From assembly GCF_031180885.1 (NCBI RefSeq), contig NZ_JAPSLK010000069.1, positions 1 to 41,085 on the forward strand: 41,085 nucleotides of DNA, written 5' to 3'. Both the position numbers and the translations under genes were made by a program. The stretch comes from Saccharothrix sp. (GTDB lineage: Bacteria > Actinomycetota > Actinomycetes > Mycobacteriales > Pseudonocardiaceae). The notes beneath the pieces were generated by a model that did no database searches, had not been told where the DNA came from, and saw only the letters and a list, made by a program, of their open reading frames with translations. Shown piece after piece: positions 1-7,885 of this stretch (position 1 is its first letter; each line of letters begins with the position of its first letter).

Positions 1-76
1 CAAGCTTCTCACCATCTTGGGCGGAGTGGCCGTCGCGGGGGCGCTGTCCACCACACCGGCCACCGCATCAGCTGAC
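1..76 (+). pseudogene. signal-peptide fragment of a secreted protein (5' end outside window)
   Basis: Read from base 2, the plus strand encodes a hydrophobic stretch (LTILGGVAVAGALS) followed by TPATASA/D, which has the layout of a Sec signal-peptide core and an AxA signal-peptidase site. The start codon lies outside the window. Directly after the cleavage site, at about base 75, the frame runs into sequence that is plainly antisense to a SARP/BTAD fragment, so no mature secreted protein follows. I infer the 5' remnant of a secreted protein gene cut by a rearrangement. The hydrophobic pattern is clear, but it is only 25 codons long. Confidence 0.4.
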
Positions 77-237
77 CGCGCAACCGCTCCCGGACCGGGT
101 GTTCGGCGACCAGGACGGCGAGTTCGCGACTTCTCCGGCGTGTGCGGCGAGGGTCGCCAACACCACTCTGACCTGCGGCGGACCGATCGGGACCGGTTCG
201 CCGTCCCGTTCCAGCCGCACCGGTCCCTGCAGTCTCC
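77..237 (-). pseudogene. remnant of an AfsR/SARP-type (BTAD) regulator
   Basis: Two short stretches on the minus strand keep the order of a SARP gene but lie in different frames. Bases ~237-131 encode GPVRLERDGEPVPIGPPQ and the following residues, which is the start of the OmpR-like DNA-binding domain of AfsR/SARP regulators. Bases ~131-77 encode AVLVAEHPVRERLRGQLM, typical of the bacterial transcriptional activation (BTAD) domain. Roughly 150 residues that normally separate them are missing, and so are the first residues of the protein. The fragment is fused upstream to an aminoglycoside phosphotransferase remnant. It cannot make a functional regulator. Confidence 0.6.
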
Positions 238-640
238 GCGCGCCCAGGTGGCGTCGTCCACGGACAGTCGCCCGCGGAACGCGGGTCGGCCGTCGGCGGT
301 GAGCAGCGTCCAGGCGATCGCCAGGTCGCAGGCCGGGCCGCCGACACCGCACGTCCCGAAGTCGATGACGGCGGCCAGCTCGCCGTCGTCGAGCAGGAGG
401 TTCCCCGCGGCCATGTCGCCGTGGAACCAGCGCTCGACGCCGTCCCGGCGTGCGTCCAGCGCGGTCTGCCAGATCTCGCGAGCCAGGTCGACGTCGACGT
501 GGCCGCCGAGCTTGGCCAGTGCGCGCTGGGCCAGCTCGTCGTAGGTGCGCAGGGTGCCGCCGCGGAACCAGTTGTGCTTGCCGGGTTGAGGGCCGTCGGT
601 GGTGCCGATGCGTTGGGGCGGCGGGCCGAGGCTCAGCGGT
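237..640 (-). pseudogene. aminoglycoside/macrolide phosphotransferase (APH) family remnant
   Basis: One minus-strand frame reads WFHGDMAAGNLLLDDG and then AVIDFGTCGVGGPACDLA. These are the APH catalytic loop (HGD-x4-N) and the Mg-binding DFG-like motif of antibiotic phosphotransferases. Upstream, NWFRGGTLRTYDE matches the region before the catalytic loop. The N-lobe with the nucleotide-binding strands is absent, because a TGA closes the frame near base 641. The sequence stops matching at DDATWAR near base 240, where SARP-like sequence begins. About 135 of ~300 residues remain. It is a two-end truncated pseudogene with no plausible start codon. Confidence 0.7.
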
Positions 641-662
641 GCTCTCCTCGTTCTGGTGAGCG

Positions 663-695
663 GGCGGCGCGGTCGGGGGAGGTGACCGCGCCGCC
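663..695. terminator. strong hairpin after the molybdenum hydroxylase operon
   Basis: Perfect 12-bp stem GGCGGCGCGGTC / GACCGCGCCGCC with a 9-base loop, 4 bases beyond the large-subunit stop codon. There is no T-run, which is common for actinobacterial terminators. Confidence 0.6.
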
Positions 696-698
696 AAG

Positions 699-2870
699 CT
701 ACAGGAGTTTGTCTTGCGTGATCGGCAGATCCCGGATTCGGCGGCCGATGGCGTGGTGGACGGCGTTGGCGATCGCGGCCGGGACGCCGGTGATCGGGGT
801 TTCGCCGAAGCCCTTGGTGCCGTTCGGGGACGCCGGGTCGGGTTCGTCGATGAAGATCGCCTCGATGTCGGTCGGGCTGTCGGCGTTCACCGGCAGCAGG
901 TAGGTCGACAGGTTGGGGTTGAGGGTGCGGCCGGTCCGGCGGTCGATGACGGTGTGCTCGGTGAGCGCGTAGCCGATGCCCCAGTTGACGCCGCCGATCA
1001 CCTGGCCGCGCGCGGTGGTCCGGTTCAGGACCCGGCCCAGGTCGTGGGCGGTCACGGCGCGGGTCACGCGCACCCGGCCGATCCACGGGTCCACGCGGAC
1101 CTCGACGAACACGACGCCGGTGGTGTAGCCGGGGGCGTTGATGTGCCGGCCGGTGGCGCTCACCGGGCTGCCGTGCCGGCCCATGACGCCTTCGTAGCTG
1201 TCGCGGCGGTCCCGGTTGGCGTTGTCGAACAGGAAGCCGTTCTCGATGACGACACGTTCGACGGGGACGCCGTGCAACGCCGACCGCGGATCGGCCACGG
1301 CCAGGGCGATCACCTGCTCCCGGACCGATCGGGCCGCCTTGTCGAGCGCCACGGAGACGCTGGGGACGGTCACCGACGCGGCCGAGAAGCCGGCGGCGGG
1401 GAAGTTGGTGTCGCCCAGGTCGAAGCGCACCGAGCCCATGGGCATGCCCAGCGACTCGGCCAGGATCTGGGTCATCACCGTGTACGTCCCGGTGCCGATG
1501 TCGTGGGTGGCGCTGCGGGCGACCGCTTTGCCGTCCACGCCGATCTCCACCACGGCGTTGGCCTGCCGCGACCGGTAGGTGTGCGCCTCGGTGGCCATGC
1601 CGTAGCCGATGAACTCGCGTCCGTCGCGCATGGACCCCGGTCGCGGGTCGCGCTTGGCCCAGCCGAAGGCCTCCGCCGCCCGGCGTGCGCACTCGGCGAG
1701 GTTGGCGTTGCCGATGGGGCCGCCGGTTTCGGGGTTGACGTCGGTGTAGTTGCGCAGGCGCAGCTCCACCGGGTCCATGCCGATCTCGTGCGCCAGCTCG
1801 TCGAGCGCGGTCTCCAGGCCGAACAGCGGGGGACCCTCCGGCGAGCGCATGAAGTGCGGTGTGGAGATGTCCAGCCGCACGCCGTGCTGGCGGACGTGCA
1901 GGTCCTTGATGTCGTACAGCAGCCAGGACGTCTCGCTGGTGTTGAAGATCCGGTGCTCGGTCCGGGACAACTGCTGGTTGCTGAAGCTGTACAACGCGGT
2001 CAGCTTGCCCTGCCGGGTGCCGCCCAGCGCCACGCGGTGGAAGAACTGCGCGCGGTACCCGGACGCGGTGTACATCTGGGCCCGGGTCAGCACCAGCTTC
2101 ACCGGCTTGCCGAGGATGCGCGCGACGGCGGCGGTGAGCACGGTGTGCGGCCACACGGGGGCCTTCGCGCCGAACCCGCCGCCCAGGTACGGGGCGAGCA
2201 CGCGGATGTTCTCCGGCGGCACCCCCAGCGCCTTGGACACCACGCCCTGCGTGAGGTTGATGCTCTGCGTGGAGTCGTGCAGGGTCAGCCGGTCGCCCTC
2301 CCACACCGCGACGGTCGCCGACGTCTCGATGGGGTTGTGGTGGTGCACCGGGCTGGTGAACGTGTGGTCCACCTTCACCTCGGCGCGCTCCAGGGCCGCG
2401 TGCGCGTCGCCGAGCTTGACCTCGTACGGCCCCTCGGGGCCCGGTGGGGGCAGGAAGTCCTCGCCCGGGGCGTCCTCCAGCGCGATCTTCGGCTGCTCGA
2501 CGGCGTACCGGACGTCCACCAGGTCGGCGGCCTCGCGCGCCTGCTCCCAGGTCTCCGCCACGACGTAGGCGATCGGCTGGCCGTCGTGGTGGATCGTGGT
2601 GTCCTGCAACGGCATGAACCCCTTGGGGTACGGGGCCGCCGGGACGGTCAGGCGGGGCATGTCGAGGTGGCTGAACACCGCTATGACGCCCGGCGCCGCG
2701 GCGGCGCGCGAGACGTCGAACGAGGTGATCCGGCCGCGCGCGATGGTGCTGGTGGCCAGGTAGCCGTGCACCACACCGGGAATGTGGACGTCGGCGGCGT
2801 ACTTCGCGCCGCCGGTGACCTTGGCGTACCCCTCCACGCGGGGGACGGCGCGCCCGACGGGACTGTTCAC
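699..2870 (-). CDS. xanthine dehydrogenase/aldehyde oxidase family, molybdopterin-binding large subunit (PaoC-like)
   Basis: Catalytic subunit (723 aa) of a molybdenum hydroxylase, the family that oxidises aldehydes or hydroxylates N-heterocycles using water. Visible features are the N-terminal hammerhead fold (GYAKVTGGAKYAADV), the Moco loop LGGGFGAK, and near the C-terminus NGTKGFGETP, where the Glu of GFGE is the general base of the family. The start is the GTG that overlaps the stop of the FAD subunit (GTGA), which supports translational coupling. It lacks its own signal peptide, as expected if the trimer is exported on the small subunit's Tat signal. The substrate cannot be read from sequence; neighbours suggest an aldehyde or imidazole-type heterocycle. 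Confidence 0.93.
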   Translation of the reverse strand: MNSPVGRAVPRVEGYAKVTGGAKYAADVHIPGVVHGYLATSTIARGRITSFDVSRAAAAPGVIAVFSHLDMPRLTVPAAPYPKGFMPLQDTTIHHDGQPIAYVVAETWEQAREAADLVDVRYAVEQPKIALEDAPGEDFLPPPGPEGPYEVKLGDAHAALERAEVKVDHTFTSPVHHHNPIETSATVAVWEGDRLTLHDSTQSINLTQGVVSKALGVPPENIRVLAPYLGGGFGAKAPVWPHTVLTAAVARILGKPVKLVLTRAQMYTASGYRAQFFHRVALGGTRQGKLTALYSFSNQQLSRTEHRIFNTSETSWLLYDIKDLHVRQHGVRLDISTPHFMRSPEGPPLFGLETALDELAHEIGMDPVELRLRNYTDVNPETGGPIGNANLAECARRAAEAFGWAKRDPRPGSMRDGREFIGYGMATEAHTYRSRQANAVVEIGVDGKAVARSATHDIGTGTYTVMTQILAESLGMPMGSVRFDLGDTNFPAAGFSAASVTVPSVSVALDKAARSVREQVIALAVADPRSALHGVPVERVVIENGFLFDNANRDRRDSYEGVMGRHGSPVSATGRHINAPGYTTGVVFVEVRVDPWIGRVRVTRAVTAHDLGRVLNRTTARGQVIGGVNWGIGYALTEHTVIDRRTGRTLNPNLSTYLLPVNADSPTDIEAIFIDEPDPASPNGTKGFGETPITGVPAAIANAVHHAIGRRIRDLPITQDKLL

Positions 2871-3850
2871 CGCACACCCCCGAGGTCGTGCAGGACGCGG
2901 CTCACCGCGCGCTGCAACAGCTCCACCTTGAACGCGTTGTGCTGCCGCGGTTCCGCGCCCGAAACCGCGGCCCGGCACGCCGCCTCGATGGTCGAACCGT
3001 TCAGTTCCTTGCCCCGCAGAGCGTCCTCGGCCGCGAACGACCGCCACGCCTTGGTCGCCACGCCGCCGAACGCCAGCCGCACGTCCCGGACGTGCCGACC
3101 GCGCAAGTCGAGAGCCGCCGCCACGGACACCACGGCGAACTCGAACGTGGCCCGGTCGCGCAGCTTCAGGTACCGGGACTTCCCGGCGAAGTGCGAGAAC
3201 GGCAGTTCCACGCCGACGATCAGCTCCCCGTGCTCCAGCACGTTCTCCCGGTGCGGGGTGTCCCCCGGCACCACCTGGAACTCGCCGAACGGGATGCGCC
3301 GCTCGCCCCGCGGCCCCGACGTCAGCACCACGGCGTCCACGGCCAGCAGCGACACGCCCAGGTCACCCGCGCTCACCGCGATGCAGTGGTCGCTCCCGCC
3401 GAACACCGCGTGCCACCGGTTCTCCCCGCCCAGCGCCGGGCACCCGCTGCCGGGTACCCGCTTGTTGCACGGCGACGCGGCGTCGCGGAAGTACCCGCAC
3501 CGGGTGCGCTGCACCAGGTTCCCGCCGATGGAGGCCATGTTGCGGATCTGCGGCGACGCCGAGGCCAGCAGCGCCTCGGCCACCACCGGGAACCGGTGCC
3601 GCACGAAGCGGTGCGCGGCCACGTCGGCCATCCGGGACCAGCCGCCCAGGCGCACGTTGCGCGCGCCGATGGTGATCCTGTCCAGCCCCATGCCGTTGAC
3701 GTCCACGAGCCGGTCGTGGGTCTGCGCGCCGTCGCGCATCAGGTTGAGCAGGTCCGTCCCGCCGGAGACGAAGGCCGCGCCGGGCCGTTCGGCGACCAGC
3801 CGGACCGCGTCGGCGGGGTCCTTCGCCCGCACGTACTCGAAGTTCTTCAC
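2867..3850 (-). CDS. xanthine dehydrogenase family FAD-binding subunit (PaoB-like)
   Basis: Middle subunit (327 aa), which passes electrons from the iron-sulfur subunit to FAD. It opens with NFEYVRAKDPADAVRLV and SGGTDLLNLMRDG, the FAD-binding start of this family, and has ASIGGNLVQRTRCGYF. Four cysteines within about 40 residues (RCGYF, SPCNK, SGCPA and DHCIA) match the extra [4Fe-4S] loop known from PaoB-type subunits and absent from ordinary xanthine dehydrogenases. The GTG start overlaps the small-subunit stop (GTGA), and its own TGA overlaps the large-subunit GTG. It is part of a three-gene coupled set. Confidence 0.92.
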   Translation of the reverse strand: MKNFEYVRAKDPADAVRLVAERPGAAFVSGGTDLLNLMRDGAQTHDRLVDVNGMGLDRITIGARNVRLGGWSRMADVAAHRFVRHRFPVVAEALLASASPQIRNMASIGGNLVQRTRCGYFRDAASPCNKRVPGSGCPALGGENRWHAVFGGSDHCIAVSAGDLGVSLLAVDAVVLTSGPRGERRIPFGEFQVVPGDTPHRENVLEHGELIVGVELPFSHFAGKSRYLKLRDRATFEFAVVSVAAALDLRGRHVRDVRLAFGGVATKAWRSFAAEDALRGKELNGSTIEAACRAAVSGAEPRQHNAFKVELLQRAVSRVLHDLGGVR

Positions 3851-4449
3851 GACCGCGGCTCCTTCGCCGCGTCGCGCACGGCGGCCACGATGTTGGGGTA
3901 GACCGCGCAGCGGCACAGGTTCCCGCTCATCCACTCGCGGATCTCGTCGGTGGACCGGGTGTGCCCCTCCTCGATCACCGCCACCGCCGACATGACCTGG
4001 CCGGACGTGCAGGCGCCGCACTGGAAGGCGTCGTGCCGGATGAAGGCCTCCTGCACCGGGTGCAGCCGGCCGTCGCGGGCCAGGCCCTCGACCGTGGTGA
4101 TCTCGCGGCCCTCCTGCATCACCGCGAGGGTGAGGCAGGACTTGATCCGGCGGCCGTCCACGTGCACCGTGCACGCGCCGCACTCGCCCCGGTCGCAGCC
4201 CTTCTTCGCGCCGGTCAGGTCGAGCCGCTCGCGCAACGCGTCGAGCAGCGTCACGCGCGCCTCGACGGTCAGCTCGTGCGGTTTCCCGTTGACCCGCAGG
4301 GTGATGGGAACGCCGGTGGCGGCCTCCGTTCGGGCGGGGGCCGCCGACGCCTCCAGCACGGGGTGGGCGACCGCTCCGGCGACCGCCGCACCACCCGCCT
4401 TCAACACCGTTCTGCGCTTGTGCCGGGACGCCCCGGCTTCTTCGGTCAT
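3847..4449 (-). CDS. Tat-exported [2Fe-2S] subunit of molybdenum hydroxylase (PaoA-like)
   Basis: Iron-sulfur subunit of 200 aa. The N-terminus has a twin-arginine motif (KRRTVLKAGG) followed by a hydrophobic stretch and ASA, so the assembled enzyme is probably sent outside the cytoplasm. The plant-type [2Fe-2S] domain has CDRGECGAC with a later Cys (KSC). The second, helical [2Fe-2S] domain has QCGACTSGQ and NLCRC. The ATG overlaps the permease stop (ATGA). A Tat signal on the small subunit and a [4Fe-4S] loop in the FAD subunit together define the PaoABC (YagTSR) type rather than cytoplasmic xanthine dehydrogenase. Confidence 0.93.
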   Translation of the reverse strand: MTEEAGASRHKRRTVLKAGGAAVAGAVAHPVLEASAAPARTEAATGVPITLRVNGKPHELTVEARVTLLDALRERLDLTGAKKGCDRGECGACTVHVDGRRIKSCLTLAVMQEGREITTVEGLARDGRLHPVQEAFIRHDAFQCGACTSGQVMSAVAVIEEGHTRSTDEIREWMSGNLCRCAVYPNIVAAVRDAAKEPRS

Positions 4450-5849
4450 GATCCTCTCCTGTTGCCGATGGACAGCTCGAGCCGGGCAGGCGGAGTGCCG
4501 CCGGGCTGCTCGGGGAACGCCTTGCACAGCAGCCAGTAGCCGCCGCCGGCGAAGGCGAAGGGGACGACGCAGCTCAGGTCGACGCCGCCCGCGAGATCGG
4601 CCCACGGGCCGACGTAGACCGCGTTGTCGGCCAACGCGAAACCCACGGCCACGGCCGGGACGAACGCCACGAACGCGCGCGGGTCGAATCCGCCGGCGAA
4701 CCAGTAGCGGCCCCGCCCCAGCAGCTCTTCCGGGGCGTAACGACCGCCGCGCAGCGCGAAGCCGACCAGCATGATCGCCGACCAGGGCGCGATCAGCAGC
4801 AGGAGGAAGAGGACGAACGTGGAGATCGAGTCGATCGCGTCGTACACGACGGCGCCCGCGTACAGCACGAGGACGCCCACGGCGGCCGCCGCGACGGTAC
4901 AGGTGACCCGGGAAGCGTTGCGGAACAACGAGTTCGCCGTCAGACCGGCCGCGTAGACGCACAGCGCGCCCTGCGGCAGCGTGCCGAAGAACCCGAACAC
5001 GATCACGAACGCGGTGAACCAGCCCGGCACCGCATCGGTCAGGCCGATCACCCACGGCACCGAGTGGTCGGTGATCACCGTGCTCGCCATGATGCCGATG
5101 AGCACGGCGATGGCGTTGCTGAGGAACATGCCGACGCCGGTGAACCACACCGCTTCCCGGTCGGTGGTGCCCGGCCGCAGGTGGCGGGAGTAGTCGCCCT
5201 GGAGGGTCGCGTAGGTGATCGGCACGGTCACCCCGAAGGTCACGCCCAGCAGCCAGGTGCGCCAGAAGTCGCCCAGCACCGGCTCACCGGCCGCGCCGGG
5301 GTCGAACCCGGGCAGCAGCGCCGCCACCAGGCCCGCCAGCACCAGACCGCCGATCACCGTCACGGCCTTGTAGGTGGTCAGCAGGGCGCGGTAGCCGAAG
5401 ATCGCGACCAGCACCACGGCCAGCGCGACCGGCGGGACGACCAGCACCAGGTCACCCCACCCCACCAGCCGCCGCAACGCCGCCACCACGGCGGTCGCCC
5501 CGGTCCACACCGCGATCGCGAAGAACCCGATGGCCACGCACAGCGTGATCAGGTTGGTCACCACCCGGCCCCGCACGCCGAAGTGCGCCGCGCTGGACAC
5601 CGCGTCGGTCGCGCCCGTGCGCATCCCGAACCGCACCAGCGGGGCGAACACGAACGTGCCGATCAGCAGCCCGACCAGCGCGGACGTCGCGCTCCCCCAC
5701 CAGCCCAGCCCGAAGCTCACCGGCACCGACCCGAGCACCACCACGCCGAAGGAGAACTGGGCGGAGTGCCAGATCCACAGGAACTCGTGCGGTCTCGTGG
5801 TGCGCTCGGCGGGGTCGACCAGCTCGTGACCGGTCTGCGACGCGGACAT
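4446..5849 (-). CDS. NCS1-family nucleobase/hydantoin-type permease
   Basis: A membrane protein of 467 aa with about 12 hydrophobic segments. PHEFLWIWHSAQFSFGVVVLG near residue 20 is the typical first helix of the nucleobase:cation symporter-1 family (cytosine, allantoin and hydantoin permeases). It is the first gene of the operon with the molybdenum hydroxylase, with a 4-base ATGA overlap. Transport and oxidation of one substrate are therefore probably linked, either uptake followed by hydroxylation or export of the product. NCS1 members carry small N-heterocycles, including five-membered imidazole-type rings, which may matter because a 2-nitroimidazole-type gene cluster lies directly upstream. 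Confidence 0.88.
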   Translation of the reverse strand: MSASQTGHELVDPAERTTRPHEFLWIWHSAQFSFGVVVLGSVPVSFGLGWWGSATSALVGLLIGTFVFAPLVRFGMRTGATDAVSSAAHFGVRGRVVTNLITLCVAIGFFAIAVWTGATAVVAALRRLVGWGDLVLVVPPVALAVVLVAIFGYRALLTTYKAVTVIGGLVLAGLVAALLPGFDPGAAGEPVLGDFWRTWLLGVTFGVTVPITYATLQGDYSRHLRPGTTDREAVWFTGVGMFLSNAIAVLIGIMASTVITDHSVPWVIGLTDAVPGWFTAFVIVFGFFGTLPQGALCVYAAGLTANSLFRNASRVTCTVAAAAVGVLVLYAGAVVYDAIDSISTFVLFLLLLIAPWSAIMLVGFALRGGRYAPEELLGRGRYWFAGGFDPRAFVAFVPAVAVGFALADNAVYVGPWADLAGGVDLSCVVPFAFAGGGYWLLCKAFPEQPGGTPPARLELSIGNRRGS

Positions 5850-5877
5850 GCGGTCTCCTCAGGGGAAGGGGTGGGTA

Positions 5878-5917
5878 GACCCCGCCCCGCGGCGGGGGAA
5901 GGCCGCGGGACGGGGTC
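5878..5917. terminator. hairpin between the azomycin-type operon and the permease operon
   Basis: Fifteen-base arms (GACCCCGCCCCGCGG / CCGCGGGACGGGGTC) pair with one mismatch around a 10-base loop, just past the Rieske gene stop. It probably ends the upstream operon. Readthrough into the permease operon remains possible. Confidence 0.55.
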
Positions 5918-5925
5918 CGGTCTTC

Positions 5926-6279
5926 TCAGCGCAGGGGGTAGGGCAGCCCGTCACCGGTCAGCGGCGTCACCTTCAGCGAGCCGCAGACCGGGCCGGACAC
6001 CTGGTCCCCCGTGGTCAGTTCGAACGTGGAGTGGTGCAGCGGGCAGGTGATGCGCAGCTTGCGGTCGTTGACGTAGCCGAACAGCAGCCGCCCCTTGCGG
6101 TGCGGGCACTCGGCCTGGGTCAGGAACCGCTGTCCCCGCACCTCGACCAGCAGCAGGTCGCCGTTGAGCTGCCGCACGGACACGCCGTCCTGCCGCCGCG
6201 GCAGCGGCTGGACCGCCGGCACGTCCCCGACCGCCGCCGCCGCGCCGGGAGCGACCGCCACGTCGGCCTCGGTGGTCAC
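5926..6279 (-). CDS. rohT: Rieske [2Fe-2S] ferredoxin (RohT-like)
   Basis: Small stand-alone Rieske protein of 117 aa. The cluster-binding motifs are C58-P-H60 (AECPHRKGRL) and C79-P-L-H82 (TCPLHHSTFEL). There is no membrane anchor and no catalytic domain, so it is an electron carrier. It is the last gene of the five-gene operon, and its GTG overlaps the stop of the diiron oxygenase gene (GTGA), which points to that oxygenase as its electron-accepting partner. In the azomycin pathway the last oxidation, 2-aminoimidazole to 2-nitroimidazole, needs reducing equivalents. The roh symbol rests on gene set and order recalled from the Streptomyces cattleya cluster. Confidence 0.85.
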   Translation of the reverse strand: MTTEADVAVAPGAAAAVGDVPAVQPLPRRQDGVSVRQLNGDLLLVEVRGQRFLTQAECPHRKGRLLFGYVNDRKLRITCPLHHSTFELTTGDQVSGPVCGSLKVTPLTGDGLPYPLR

Positions 6280-7091
6280 GCGACCTCCTTGGCCCGCGCG
6301 ACCGCCGCGTCGACCGCCTCGGCGACGACGGCGCTGGTCAGCTCCACGCCGGCCCACACCTTGCGCAGGTCCACGCCCCGCTCCTGGTCCAGCTCGCGGA
6401 TCGCGGTCTGCATCTGCTTGCTGTGGAAGGCGTCGATGTAGAGGTGCTCGGTGTAGTACCGGTCCTGCTCCAACCCCAGCCGCTTGCCCGCCGCGGCGAA
6501 GCTGCGGAACGCGTAGAGCACGCTGGACTCGAAGTAGGAGTAGGCGCCGAGGAAGTAGTCCGGCTCCGGGGCGCGGGCCGCCAGCCAGTAGAACAGGTTG
6601 ACGAAGCCCAGCACCTCGTCCGCCGCCCGCTCGACGTGGTGGTCGAGGTCGGTCGGCAGCCCCAACTCGGTGAGCAGCTTGGCGTAGAGCCCCGCGTGCT
6701 CCTGGTCGTCGTTGCCGCAGCCGAACTCGTCGATCAGCACCCGGAACACGGCCATCCGCGAGCGCGACGGCAGCCGCGGGATGATCGCCAGCAGCGACTG
6801 CGACTCGATGAGCCCGTCCACCGCGAACTGCGAGACGATCTCCTTGAACTGCGCCAGGTTCGCTTCCTCGGTGATGAACAGGTCGCTCGCCGAGGGGTTG
6901 GCCTCCTCCTCCGCCAGCCGCTCGCCCAGTGCCTTCACCAGCTCGCCGCGCGAGGCGAACGCCGGGGCCGCCGCTTCCAGCGCGTCGGCGCGCTGGACGA
7001 AGAACTCGCGTTCCAGCCGGCGGATCTCGGCGTACTCGACGGCGGAGGGCACCGACCGGTTGAGCCGGTACAGCCGGCGCGCGGCGCTCAT
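6276..7091 (-). CDS. rohS: heme-oxygenase-like diiron N-oxygenase (RohS-like)
   Basis: Protein of 271 aa in the heme-oxygenase-like diiron oxygenase/oxidase family (iron-containing redox enzymes such as SznF, UndA and BesC). Candidate iron ligands follow the family pattern: E122 and H132 (DEFGCGNDDQEH), E188 (YSYFESS), then H216-x3-D220-x2-H223 (EHLYIDAFH). Family members split C-C bonds or N-oxygenate amines. In the azomycin pathway the enzyme of this type, RohS, oxidises the amine of 2-aminoimidazole to a nitro group. Here it is flanked by the aldolase and a Rieske ferredoxin with ATGA/GTGA overlaps. The final-step role is inferred from cluster content. Confidence 0.87.
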   Translation of the reverse strand: MSAARRLYRLNRSVPSAVEYAEIRRLEREFFVQRADALEAAAPAFASRGELVKALGERLAEEEANPSASDLFITEEANLAQFKEIVSQFAVDGLIESQSLLAIIPRLPSRSRMAVFRVLIDEFGCGNDDQEHAGLYAKLLTELGLPTDLDHHVERAADEVLGFVNLFYWLAARAPEPDYFLGAYSYFESSVLYAFRSFAAAGKRLGLEQDRYYTEHLYIDAFHSKQMQTAIRELDQERGVDLRKVWAGVELTSAVVAEAVDAAVARAKEVA

Positions 7092-7885
7092 GCCGCCACC
7101 TTCTCCGGCACCACCCGCGCGGTCGAGATGACACCGCGCCGCACCAGCTCCTCCTTCAGCGGCCGGTACCACTCGTCGCCGAACAGCCCGTACGCCTCGC
7201 AGGCGGCGTTGATGCGGTCCTGCAGCTCCGGCCGCGGGTCGGTGAGCATCTCGTTGCACAGACCCGGTTCCACGTTGAGCAGCGGGCCGATGAACCCGGC
7301 GATGCCGGTGACCTGGAGCAGCAGGTTCTCCCAGCCCTCGAACACCGGGATGCCGGTGCCCGCCCGGGTCATCGCGTTGGTGTACTCCGCCGAGCCGCTG
7401 GACTCCTTGATGCCGACGATGCCGGGCAGCTCGCAGATGCGCAGCAGGGTGTCCAGCTCGATCTTGTTGCCGGACACGGCTTCCTCGTTGTAGAGGAAGA
7501 TCCCGACGCCGACCGCCTCCCGGATGGCGCGGAAGTGCTCGACGATCTGGTCCTGCGTCACGTCCGGCCCGTACGGGGTGGTGACGACCACCGCGTCCAC
7601 GCCCGCGTCCACCGCCACCTTGGCCCGCGCGACGACCTGCGCGGTGGTGGGCAGCTGGATGCCCGACAGCACGGGCAGGCCGCGGGAGTGCTTGACGGTG
7701 TAGGTGACCACGTCCACCCACTGCCGGTCCGACAGCTTCCAGCCCTCGCCGGTGCTCAGCGCCGGCATCAGGCCGTCGACCTTGCCCTCCAGCGAGCCGA
7801 TGAGGTTGTCCACATCGGACTCGGCCACCTCGCCGCGCGCGTCCAGCGGCGTGACGAGCGGAACGATCGTGCCCCGGTAGCTCAT
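7088..7885 (-). CDS. rohQ: DapA-like class I aldolase (RohQ-like)
   Basis: Dihydrodipicolinate synthase/N-acetylneuraminate lyase family, 265 aa and somewhat short. The Schiff-base lysine is K160 in GIVGIKESSG, Y132 (FLYNEE) is the family tyrosine, and the carboxylate-binding loop is STGEG near residue 44. A gene for lysine biosynthesis would not be expected between an arginine oxidase-like gene and a diiron oxygenase. The azomycin pathway uses a DapA-like enzyme to split 4-hydroxy-2-ketoarginine into pyruvate and guanidinoacetaldehyde. Both ends overlap neighbours by ATGA, indicating strict co-translation. Assignment to this step is by context. Confidence 0.87.
   Translation of the reverse strand: MSYRGTIVPLVTPLDARGEVAESDVDNLIGSLEGKVDGLMPALSTGEGWKLSDRQWVDVVTYTVKHSRGLPVLSGIQLPTTAQVVARAKVAVDAGVDAVVVTTPYGPDVTQDQIVEHFRAIREAVGVGIFLYNEEAVSGNKIELDTLLRICELPGIVGIKESSGSAEYTNAMTRAGTGIPVFEGWENLLLQVTGIAGFIGPLLNVEPGLCNEMLTDPRPELQDRINAACEAYGLFGDEWYRPLKEELVRRGVISTARVVPEKVAA

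Noticed and set aside
1..600. Intact aminoglycoside phosphotransferase gene
   Set aside because: The N-lobe is absent, the C-terminal part is replaced by SARP sequence and a stop precedes the fragment.
714..3995. 1093-codon plus-strand open frame
   Set aside because: It is antisense to the molybdenum hydroxylase subunits, low-complexity in composition (His/Gly/Arg/Val-rich) and without any family motif: a high-GC shadow.
7088..7885. Genuine dihydrodipicolinate synthase (lysine pathway)
   Set aside because: It is fully embedded by overlaps in a secondary-metabolic operon and no dapB or lysine genes are near.
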